From the NCBI GenBank assembly GCA_900317155.1, contig ONFO01000017.1, positions 1-64,000 on the forward strand: 64,000 nucleotides of DNA, read 5' to 3'. Position numbers and translations under genes: made by a program. Below the pieces are notes generated by a model. It did no database searches. It saw only the letters and a program-made list of their open reading frames with translations, and was not told the origin of the DNA. Shown here one piece after another: positions 42,701-48,641 of the stretch; position 1 is the stretch's first letter; every line of letters starts with the position of its first letter. Source of the DNA: an uncultured Bacteroidales bacterium (lineage in GTDB: Bacteria; Bacteroidota; Bacteroidia; Bacteroidales; F082).

Positions 42701-43551
42701 GACTGGCTACCGTATTGTTCACGGTTGATATCAAAAGCGAGGAAGAAACCGAGGAGGGCTTCCTGATCGTCTTTCTTGCTCTTGATGAGCGGTCCATTGA
42801 TGGTACCACCCAAGCGGCCGTGACCATAACCGTCAACGGAGTATTCGGCTTCGAGACCACCACCCCAAGTACGGCTGGGGCCTTTGGTGGTCATGTTGAT
42901 GATACCACCCATGGCATCACCATACATGGCGGGCGTACCACCCAAGATGACGTCGACCTGGTCGATGGCACCTTGCGGGACGCTGTTGCTACCGATGACT
43001 TTCACACCGTCGATGTAATAGACGGCACCTTCACGTGAACCACGGATGGAGCCGACCTCACCGTCGGACGAGAACACGCCACCGACGCTGGAAGCGACAC
43101 CTTCAGCCGAACGGACTGGCAACTTGGCAATTTCTTCGGCAGTAATCGTGGCACCCGTCGAGGTGTTATCCGCCGAAATCAAAGGAATCTCATAATCGAT
43201 AACCACAACGTCGTCAAGTTTGATGGCGCCACTGGTCATCTTAATGTCGTAGAAGGTGATCTTGTTGGCCGGAATCACAATGTTCTTCAGAACAAAGGGA
43301 TTGTAGCCGATACAGCTCGCCTTGAGGTCATACGTTCCCGGAGGGATCGGGTTGATGTCATAATTACCGTCAAAGTCTGAGGAGGCACCACCCACTTGCG
43401 TTCCGCCCTTTTCAACAATGACGTTTGCAAATGGTACCGTTTCTCCTGTTTCATCGGTAATCTTGCCTTTGAGTCTTCCTTGCGCTTGAGCCATGGTCAT
43501 CGAGCAGGTGGCCAATACTACGGCAAGGGTCATTAGTAAATTTTTAAACAT
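39769..43551 (-). CDS. TonB-dependent receptor with CarboxypepD_reg domain
   Basis: 1260 residues with signal peptide (to about residue 21, TMAQ). A CarboxypepD_reg-like domain (GRLKGKITDETGETVPFANVIVEKGG to TYDLKASCIGYNPF) precedes the plug (ITAEEIAKLPVRSAEGVASSVGGVFSSDGEVGSIRGSREGAVYYIDGVKV, then QVDVILGGTPAMYGDAMGGIINMTTKG). The 22-strand barrel region ends in RHIRVGLSFNF. It would import a ligand across the outer membrane using TonB energy, or act with the next two genes in surface assembly. No SusD follows; instead a T9SS cargo and a PorV-family barrel do. Its leader is partly complementary to a candidate small RNA at 44770-44848. Confidence 0.92.
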   Translation of the reverse strand: MFKNLLMTLAVVLATCSMTMAQAQGRLKGKITDETGETVPFANVIVEKGGTQVGGASSDFDGNYDINPIPPGTYDLKASCIGYNPFVLKNIVIPANKITFYDIKMTSGAIKLDDVVVIDYEIPLISADNTSTGATITAEEIAKLPVRSAEGVASSVGGVFSSDGEVGSIRGSREGAVYYIDGVKVIGSNSVPQGAIDQVDVILGGTPAMYGDAMGGIINMTTKGPSRTWGGGLEAEYSVDGYGHGRLGGTINGPLIKSKKDDQEALLGFFLAFDINREQYGSQSAVGYWRATDDWMKNITERPLTLAGQGNSTYQTAAFTQRDNLFKTRFLNNTANNNINLTGKIDVRTGKNTNLTFGGSMYRSGGYYDYGSGQHFFNTAKNYLSKSGTYRGYVRFSQRFPAPTEGESSSLISNVYYSIQADYSHYKGESGDPDLWNNIFAYGNIGKFTTTREPNFYYLTGSIDSVLVDGQYKTISNAWVLNNYYDTYVDFERSEFNPLLATYVENFYDLYRPFGATGYYDNISNIMQHQGLVNGMSPGAVYSMFAVPGMVQTAYAKTVRDQIAVNVNGSMTLGRGDNSHEIKLGFQYEQQNNSNMNYRINNSNRNPWTLMRQMVNSHIMELDLAHPYAISYDGYVDTIMYNRLYDGTTQFVIDSRLRQAMGLPVDGTDWLLIDTYDFNSNTMKYYDADGNLQTATVKGGLNMNMFGADELTRDAQLSVYYYGFTYDGNRKYGFTERPSLADFFNKTDDQGVLTRPIGAQQPIYMAGYIQDKFAFKDLIFNIGVRVDRFDANQSVLKDPYVLYDFYTAGDLMQNGRKIQMDDQSWAEVPENIGNDYVVYVNKLTEKTSIVGYRNGNTWYNGDGVEVNDPTVIGMGAGSAPWLKDAKQQNVDINSFKDYDPAWSVMPRISFSFPISDEALFFAHYDVLTQRPSSDFYCSPLYYYRFNENNDDIANPNLKPAQTIEYELGFTQKVTNTSSLTISAYYHELRNMIQMYRFNGAYPKSYNSFSNLDFGTVKGLTASYDMRRTKNARIRASYTLQYADMTGSSTSTASALIAAGVPNLRSTFPSSSDRRHSFNLSLDYRFADGKDYDGPVIHRKDGKDIQILSNTGLNLSVNGGSGTPYTASRTVTSPISGGNKLLQGTYNGSRIPASFRFDLRVDKDFTFKIGASKDGEKKGRDAFLNVYVQVLNLLNSKNIVGVYNATGNADDDGYLSAPAWQREINEQIDPQAFIQMYQLIVNSGYNYSMPRHIRVGLSFNF

Positions 43552-43610
43552 ACCTTGTAATTTTATGTAATACTACTTTGTTTGGTGCATATTGGTGCAT
43601 TAAAAGTCGT

Positions 43611-43618
43611 CAAAATTA
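43611..43618 (-). promoter_or_regulatory. -7 box for the TonB receptor operon
   Basis: Minus-strand TAATTTTG gives a start near 43604 and a leader of about 53 bases. The leader contains a direct repeat ATGCACCAA (twice). The rest of the 43552-43814 gap holds only AT-rich sequence. Confidence 0.5.
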
Positions 43619-43814
43619 CAACCTTATTTGAAAGTACGCAAGAAAAATGTGCTTTTTCAGTGATTTTTTTTCAAGAAAAAATGCTGCAAAGAATTATATT
43701 TTTGATTTTCAGTCATTTGCAAAATCACCATTTAAACAAGATTTTTTCCGCTTCAGTCGTAATTTTTCATTTACAATGCCTTTCCCCTAGATGATACCTT
43801 ATTAATATAGTTTC

Positions 43815-44075
43815 CTAGAAGAACGGATTGGTCTTTTGGCGACGGCGCATCCGCTCGGCATGGCGTTTGTCCTTTTGAATCATCTTTTTTGTCTTTTTCG
43901 CCTGACGTTTGTAGTGCGTCGTCTTGGCCCGTTCATACTGTTTTTTCGATTTCCTCTCCATCTGTTCCATCTGTCGCTCGGCTTTACGCATCGCCCTTGA
44001 CCTTGACGAAGCACATGAACTGAAGAGCAGGATACCCACTAACAGCACGGAAATAAGTTTCATCAGTTTCTTCAT
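43815..44075 (-). CDS. Small basic lipoprotein
   Basis: 86 residues from the ATG at 44075 (MKKLMKLISVLLVGILLFSSC), with lipobox FSSC. A longer in-frame start at 44150 runs through the promoter and is rejected. The mature part is strikingly basic (SRSRAMRKAERQMEQMERKSKKQYERAKTTHYKRQAKKTKKMIQKDKRHAERMRRRQ) and looks like one long charged helix. It could bind nucleic acid, peptidoglycan or lipopolysaccharide phosphates, but no family was recognised. It diverges from the lipoprotein gene at 44156. Confidence 0.75.
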   Translation of the reverse strand: MKKLMKLISVLLVGILLFSSCASSRSRAMRKAERQMEQMERKSKKQYERAKTTHYKRQAKKTKKMIQKDKRHAERMRRRQKTNPFF

Positions 44076-44093
44076 AGCTTCAAAATTTGAGGG

Positions 44094-44101
44094 CAAAAAT
44101 A
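44094..44101 (-). promoter_or_regulatory. -7 box for the basic lipoprotein
   Basis: Minus-strand TATTTTTG plus C, about 19 bases before the ATG at 44075. Confidence 0.55.
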
Positions 44102-44155
44102 AGATTTTTCCCGTAATAAATACGATTTTCAAAAAAGCAGCGTTTTTCAACCGTT

Positions 44156-44647
44156 ATGAAACACGCAAAACTACACCTATTAATATTAATAGCACTCCTG
44201 CCTTTCATTCAAGGGTGCAAAGACTACCCCGAAAACCCCAACCGGCCGGTTCTCCCCGCCCCTATCACGATTTATCCGAACTCCATGCAATATTACGACT
44301 TGAACTTCGTGAGCGGGTGGCTCTATATCACTTCCGATGTGGAAAGCACCAGTCGGGGTATCATCGTCTACCGTCAGAGCGACACGGAGTTTCTGGCCTA
44401 CGACCGCATCCCGCCCAACGAGCCCGATGCCTGTACCGACAGCCATGGCAATACTACCCGTCTTGTGGTAGACTTCCCTTTCGTCGTCGACCGCTGCAAC
44501 AATGCCTATTACAACATCCTTAACGGACAAATCATCATTGCCGAGCCCGACAGAATACCCAGCTTTCCCACCGACGGCACAACGATTTACCCGCTCGTAC
44601 AATACCATACCCAATATGATGGAAGCCGTTTGACCATTTCAAACTAA
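44156..44647 (+). CDS. Lipoprotein with degenerate Rieske-like fold
   Basis: 163 residues. The signal peptide ends in lipobox IQGC (Cys21). The order of GIIVYRQSDTEFLAYDRIPPNEPDAC, RLVVDFPFVVDRCNNAYYNILNGQII and TTIYPLVQYHTQYDGSRLTISN parallels Bacteroidota Rieske-domain lipoproteins: a free-amino-acid-like Y-R strand, then a C-x-S-x-F/Y-x-I-x-D/N-G strand, then the PL-x-x-Y-x-x-x-x-D-G-x-x-L-x-I-x-N ending. The C-x-H and C-x-x-H cluster ligands are absent, so it probably does not hold a 2Fe-2S centre. Role unknown. Family assignment is by eye and moderate. Confidence 0.65.
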   Translation: MKHAKLHLLILIALLPFIQGCKDYPENPNRPVLPAPITIYPNSMQYYDLNFVSGWLYITSDVESTSRGIIVYRQSDTEFLAYDRIPPNEPDACTDSHGNTTRLVVDFPFVVDRCNNAYYNILNGQIIIAEPDRIPSFPTDGTTIYPLVQYHTQYDGSRLTISN

Positions 44648-44756
44648 AGCCAAATTTGCAAAGCATTTTCTTAATAATCAACTTGTTATTTGAAATCTGT
44701 TGATATTTTTAGAGAAATGAGAGAAGGTTTTTCTTGCTCAGTTTTTGGGCTTGGGA

Positions 44757-44764
44757 TACTTTTG
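44757..44764 (+). promoter_or_regulatory. Orphan promoter before a candidate small RNA
   Basis: TACTTTTG plus C is preceded by a TTG at 44734-44736 with a 20-base spacer, matching the Bacteroidota -33/-7 layout. No plus-strand gene follows; the next gene is convergent. Confidence 0.6.
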
Positions 44765-44769
44765 CAGCG

Positions 44770-44848
44770 TAATCGTAAAACTACTGAGTTTGGTGCATCA
44801 ACAATATGCGACGGCATGTATCGATAAAGCCCGTCTTAGGCGGGCTTT
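44770..44848 (+). ncRNA. Candidate intergenic small RNA
   Basis: A transcript from the promoter at 44757-44764 would start near 44770 and end at the hairpin 44826-44848, giving about 79 bases. Any open frame here is short and lacks a ribosome binding site. Within it, 44776-44799 matches 43566-43589 at 21 of 24 positions on the same strand. Because the TonB-receptor mRNA is read from the minus strand, the RNA would be antisense to that mRNA's leader. Not a recognised RNA family. Confidence 0.5.
44826..44848. terminator. Hairpin shared by candidate small RNA and DAHP synthase gene
   Basis: AAAGCCCG / CGGGCTTT, 8-bp stem, 7-base loop. The stop codon of the minus-strand gene (44847-44849) overlaps its base. 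The U-tail is short on both strands, so it may be a modest terminator. Confidence 0.6.
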
Positions 44849-46430
44849 ACTCGTTGTCACCTTCCATAATACAACTTTGCCGCTCAATGGAAGCCTGATG
44901 GATGGCTTCGAAAACCTCAACGATTAATGAATCGGGCAAACCCAAATCGATGCCTGTGGCAACATGGTCAGCCAGGATCTTTTTCCAGCGGTCCATCTGC
45001 ACCACGGTGACGTTGTTATGCTTCTTGTATTCACCAATTTGCGCACTCACCTCCATACGTCGTGCCAATAGTTGTAGCAATTCACTGTCAATATCGTCAA
45101 TCTCGCCACGAAGTCCGGCCAAGTCGCGTTCCACATTACCCGACTGCTTTGAGCGGAAGGTCAAGTTGGCCAGCAACTGCTTCAACGCTTCGGGTGTGAT
45201 TTGCTGTTTGGCATCAGTCAAAGCTTCATCAGGATGGATATGACATTCTATCATTAATCCATCAGTGGCTAAGTCGAGGGCTTTTTGTGCTGTGGCTTGC
45301 AGCAGATCGCGGTTGCCGCAGATGTGGCTCACATCGGTGATGAGCGGTACATTCAATCGCTGCGTCAGCTCAATGGGAATCTCCCACATGGGGAAGTTGC
45401 GGTAAGGCGACTCTTTATAATAAGCGAAACCACGATGGATGGCGGCCAGTTGCGTCATACCTGCTTTTTGAAAACGCTCGAAGGCTCCCACCCATAAGTT
45501 AAGGTCGGGCGAGACAGGGTTTTTGATGAACATGGGGATGTCAACGCCACGCAGTGCGTCAGCCAATTGTTGCACCGAGAACGGGTTGACTACGGTTCTT
45601 GCACCTATCCATAAAGCATCTACTTCATATTTCAACGCTAACTCGACATGTTCGGGTGTGGCCACTTCTGTGATGATGGGCAAACCTGTTTCTTGCTTCG
45701 CTTCGCGGAGCCAGACGAGGCCTTGCTCTCCCCTACCCTCGAAGGCATCGGGACGTGTACGCGGTTTCCAGATGCCGCCGCGGAGCATCGTCACCTCAGG
45801 GATTTTGGATAGGGCTTGCGCCGTGGCGAGGATTTGGTCTTCGCTTTCTACGCTGCAGGGGCCGGCGATGATCGTATGTGTAAAAGCAGGGGATGAATCC
45901 GCCTGCTTAATGTCCTGCGTCCCTACGGGACTTTGTGTACTATAAACCTGCAAAATCGTTGTATATCCTTCCTTTGTCGTTACATTGTTCAAAGTTTGAA
46001 CGCATACAAATCCATTCTTTTCCAAAACCTTGATGGATGCCACATTTGATTCATATACCTTCGCTACAATTCTATCCAACGATAATTCACGAAACGCAAT
46101 CCCACAAATCTGGGAAACCATCTCCGTAGCGATGCCCTTTGACCAATGCTCCTTGAGCAACATATATCCGACTTCGCCTTCATTAGGGTCTTCTAGACTA
46201 CGTTCAACAGAAATGCTTCCAATAATTTTCCCATCCACAACAATAGCACGAAAAACTCCCATTTTACCTTCATTCAATTCAACCATTCCCAACCACCAAT
46301 CGGCATCCGCATCAGTATAAGGATAAGGCAATCTGTCCGAGAGATATGTTCTATCCACAGCATTGCACAAAACTATCAATTCTGCCTTATCGAATAATGT
46401 CCATCGTTTTAATAACATATTCATTTTCAT
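44847..46430 (-). CDS. Fusion: GNAT acetyltransferase + DAHP synthase + chorismate mutase
   Basis: 527 residues from the ATG at 46430; ATGs at 46424 and 46418 are alternatives, and the last has better spacing to AAGGA. Residues 1-165 are a RimJ-type GNAT (YLSDRLPYPYTDADADWWL; acetyl-CoA loop EHWSKGIATEM; NVASIKVLEKNGF). Residues 166-183 are a linker encoded by a REP element. Residues 184-435 are DAHP synthase of the AroF/KdsA-like type (IIAGPCSVES, IWKPRTRPDAFEGRG, GARTVVNPFSVQ, QLAAIHRGF). Residues 440-520 are AroQ chorismate mutase (LRGEIDDIDSELLQLLARRMEVSAQIGEYKK). The two-domain DAHPS-CM enzyme is normal in Bacteroidota and joins the first step of the shikimate pathway to feedback sensing; the N-terminal acetyltransferase is not. 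GNAT substrate unknown. Confidence 0.88.
   Translation of the reverse strand: MKMNMLLKRWTLFDKAELIVLCNAVDRTYLSDRLPYPYTDADADWWLGMVELNEGKMGVFRAIVVDGKIIGSISVERSLEDPNEGEVGYMLLKEHWSKGIATEMVSQICGIAFRELSLDRIVAKVYESNVASIKVLEKNGFVCVQTLNNVTTKEGYTTILQVYSTQSPVGTQDIKQADSSPAFTHTIIAGPCSVESEDQILATAQALSKIPEVTMLRGGIWKPRTRPDAFEGRGEQGLVWLREAKQETGLPIITEVATPEHVELALKYEVDALWIGARTVVNPFSVQQLADALRGVDIPMFIKNPVSPDLNLWVGAFERFQKAGMTQLAAIHRGFAYYKESPYRNFPMWEIPIELTQRLNVPLITDVSHICGNRDLLQATAQKALDLATDGLMIECHIHPDEALTDAKQQITPEALKQLLANLTFRSKQSGNVERDLAGLRGEIDDIDSELLQLLARRMEVSAQIGEYKKHNNVTVVQMDRWKKILADHVATGIDLGLPDSLIVEVFEAIHQASIERQSCIMEGDNE
45884..45935 (-). repeat. REP element A, inside a coding region
   Basis: On the minus strand the core (45912-45935) is CAAAGTCCCGTAGGGAC then GCAGGAC, followed by an AAGCAGG...CCTGCTT hairpin (45884-45908). 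The core matches REP B at 23 of 24 positions, in opposite orientation. It is translated in frame as the linker between GNAT and DAHP synthase. Confidence 0.8.
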
Positions 46431-46448
46431 CCTTTTTTATCTGTGCAG

Positions 46449-46508
46449 CAAAGTCCTGTAGGGACGCAGGACGATAGGCAGGTTGTGGAATGCAATGAAA
46501 CTCCTGCC
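46449..46508 (+). repeat. REP element B
   Basis: Core 46449-46472: CAAAGTCCTGTAGGGAC then GCAGGAC, followed by a GGCAGG (46477-46482) / CCTGCC (46503-46508) hairpin. It lies 18 bases upstream of the fusion gene start and is inverted relative to REP A. Confidence 0.8.
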
Positions 46509-46536
46509 GACAAACGAAAATCCGATTCCGATAAAA

Positions 46537-46565
46537 CCCCGTAGGGGTGACGGAGATCAGTCCGT
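46537..46565 (-). repeat. REP element C / terminator of the transposase gene
   Basis: CCCC-GTA-GGGG and ACGGA/TCCGT stems directly follow the transposase stop (46566). On the minus strand the CCCCTACGGGG hairpin ends in TTTT, so it can terminate transcription. It is a variant of REP A/B with the same CCGTAGGG centre. Confidence 0.65.
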
Positions 46566-47021
46566 TCAATCCCTAAATGCATATCGTTCGTCATACTCGA
46601 TTCCATAAGCTTTCAACGTTTCGCAATATTCGTCATGATACGTTTTGGTTTTATGATGCTCCGCCTGACCGAAAATGTATTTTGTCGTCCGTTCCATCAA
46701 TGATGGGCTAACACTGAAAGCACCATAACCCTCCTGCCATTGGAATGGCTCATAATACGTATTCACCGTTTTCAACCACTTGCTACTTTTTGCCTTGATG
46801 ACTCGCACAAAATCTGACATAGCAACCGTCTTCGGCAACGTCATTAAAATATGAATATGATCAGCAACACCACCAACAGCAAATGGTATAGAGCCTTCAC
46901 TGCGGATAATGCCACCTATATATTCTAACACACGACTTAAATCTTCCTCACGCATTACGATGCCCGTGCTTTTCGTGTGAAAAACCACATGTGTGTATAA
47001 CTGGGTATATGTATTAGCCAT
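46566..47021 (-). CDS. REP-associated tyrosine transposase (Y1/IS200-like, RAYT type)
   Basis: 151 residues from the ATG at 47021. The start MANTYTQLYTHVVFHTK, the metal-binding GVADHIHILMTLP (H55, H57), and QEGYGAFSVSPSLMERTTKYIFGQAEHH (probable nucleophile Tyr115) are hallmarks of the Y1 transposase family. No accessory TnpB and no conventional IS ends are seen; instead REP hairpins lie next to the gene, as for domesticated RAYT enzymes that act on REP single-stranded hairpins. A -7 box (47031-47038) lies only 10 bases before the ATG, so the mRNA may be almost leaderless. The frame is intact, so it may be active. Confidence 0.88.
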   Translation of the reverse strand: MANTYTQLYTHVVFHTKSTGIVMREEDLSRVLEYIGGIIRSEGSIPFAVGGVADHIHILMTLPKTVAMSDFVRVIKAKSSKWLKTVNTYYEPFQWQEGYGAFSVSPSLMERTTKYIFGQAEHHKTKTYHDEYCETLKAYGIEYDERYAFRD

Positions 47022-47030
47022 AATGATTTG

Positions 47031-47038
47031 CAAAAGTA
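47031..47038 (-). promoter_or_regulatory. -7 box for the REP transposase
   Basis: Minus-strand TACTTTTG plus C, very close to the ATG at 47021. It is divergent from the asnS promoter 33 bases away. Confidence 0.5.
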
Positions 47039-47070
47039 CAACATTTTCAAACCTGCATTGCATTTTTTTG

Positions 47071-47078
47071 TAACTTTG
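47071..47078 (+). promoter_or_regulatory. -7 box for asnS
   Basis: TAACTTTG plus C. Predicted start near 47085 gives a leader of about 34 bases to the GTG at 47119. Confidence 0.6.
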
Positions 47079-47118
47079 CACATTATTTATATAACGCAAC
47101 AAATAAAATCAACATACC

Positions 47119-48558
47119 GTGAAAAGAGTAGAAATCAAGCAAGCCTTGCAGATGCAAGCCTCTGACAATGAGATTACTGTAATGGGCTGGGTGCGCAACA
47201 AGCGCGGCAGCAAGAACGTGGCCTTCATCGCCCTCAACGACGGCTCCACCATCAACAACCTGCAGTTGGTCGTCGACCTGAACGTCATCCCCGAAGAAAA
47301 ACTGGCATTAATGCATGCCGGTGCCTCACTTTGGGCCAAGGGTGTCCTTGTCGCTTCGATGGGTAGCGGTCAAGCCGTGGAGCTCTCCGTAAAGGAGATT
47401 GGCCTGTTCGGCCCCGCCAACCCCGACGAATATCCATTGCAACCCAAGAAACATTCCTTGGAGTTCCTGCGCGACATCGCCCACTTACGCTTCCGCACCA
47501 ACACTTTCGGCGCCGTTATGCGTTTGCGTCATGCTATGGTGTTTGCCATCCATAAGTTCTTCACCGAGCGAGGCTTCTACAACATTCACACGCCACTCAT
47601 CACCGCCTCCGACTGCGAAGGCGCCGGCGAGATGTTCCAGGTGACCACCTTGGACCTCAACAACCCGCCCCGCGATGAACAAGGCAATGTTGACTACAAG
47701 CAAGATTTCTTCGGCAAGTCGACCAACCTCACCGTTTCGGGTCAGCTCGAAGGCGAGTTGGCAGCCACAGCATTGGGCAAGATTTACACCTTTGGTCCGA
47801 CCTTCCGCGCCGAGAACTCCAACACCACACGTCACCTGGCCGAGTTCTGGATGATCGAACCTGAGATGGCTTTCTACGACATCAACGACAACATGGACCT
47901 CGCCGAGGAGATGCTGAAATACTTGATCCAATACGCTTTAGACAACAACATGGACGACCTCCAGTTCCTCAGCAAGCGCCTGCAAGACGAAGAGAAGGGC
48001 AAGAAAGAGGAAGACAAGTCGATGGAACTCATCAGCAAGCTGCACTTTGTGCTGGAGCATGAGTTTGTCCGTCTAACTTATACAGAGGCCATCGACATCC
48101 TGCGCAACTCCAACTATAACAAGAAGGGCAAGTTCCAGTATCCCGTCACGGGTTGGGGCGTCGACCTGCAGTCGGAGCACGAGCGTTACCTCGTCGAAAA
48201 GCACTTCAAGAAGCCTGTCATCCTAACAGACTACCCGAAGGAAATCAAAGCCTTCTACATGAAGCAGAACGAAGACGGCAAGACCGTTCGCGCCATGGAT
48301 GTGCTCTTCCCCGGCATCGGTGAAATCATCGGAGGTTCAGAGCGTGAGACCGATATTAATAAGATCCTCGACCGCATGCACGAGGTCGGCATCCCTGAGG
48401 AATCCATGAACTGGTACCTCGACAGCCGTCGCTTCGGCTCGGTGCCGCATTCGGGCTACGGCCTCGGCTTCGAGCGACTTCTGCTCTTCATCACCGGCAT
48501 GACCAACATCCGCGACGTCATCCCGTTCCCGAGAACACCGAAGAACTGCTTATATTAA
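47119..48558 (+). CDS. asnS: Asparagine--tRNA ligase
   Basis: 479 residues. It begins with GTG ([12 protein letters not shown]); no ATG is available in the right place. The OB-fold anticodon-binding domain ([25 protein letters not shown]) is followed by a class II core: motif 1 in [26 protein letters not shown], motif 2 in [28 protein letters not shown], and motif 3 in [17 protein letters not shown]. It attaches asparagine to tRNA-Asn in the cytoplasm. It has its own promoter and is probably read into rpoN, 83 bases downstream. Confidence 0.97.
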   Translation: MKRVEIKQALQMQASDNEITVMGWVRNKRGSKNVAFIALNDGSTINNLQLVVDLNVIPEEKLALMHAGASLWAKGVLVASMGSGQAVELSVKEIGLFGPANPDEYPLQPKKHSLEFLRDIAHLRFRTNTFGAVMRLRHAMVFAIHKFFTERGFYNIHTPLITASDCEGAGEMFQVTTLDLNNPPRDEQGNVDYKQDFFGKSTNLTVSGQLEGELAATALGKIYTFGPTFRAENSNTTRHLAEFWMIEPEMAFYDINDNMDLAEEMLKYLIQYALDNNMDDLQFLSKRLQDEEKGKKEEDKSMELISKLHFVLEHEFVRLTYTEAIDILRNSNYNKKGKFQYPVTGWGVDLQSEHERYLVEKHFKKPVILTDYPKEIKAFYMKQNEDGKTVRAMDVLFPGIGEIIGGSERETDINKILDRMHEVGIPEESMNWYLDSRRFGSVPHSGYGLGFERLLLFITGMTNIRDVIPFPRTPKNCLY

Positions 48559-48574
48559 TGCTGAATGATGAATG
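48557..48574. repeat. Interspersed (T/G)GAATG repeat tract
   Basis: Just after the asnS stop begins an (ATGCTGA/ATGATGA)n tract. 48557-48574 is an exact 18-base reverse-complement match to 58225-58242, which lies inside a T9SS gene. A shorter ATGCTGAATGCTGAATG copy is at 52904-52920. Confidence 0.75.
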
Positions 48575-48641
48575 CTGAATGCAGAATTATAATAGTAACA
48601 AACGATTCTGCATTCTACATTCTACATTCATAATTCAACAG

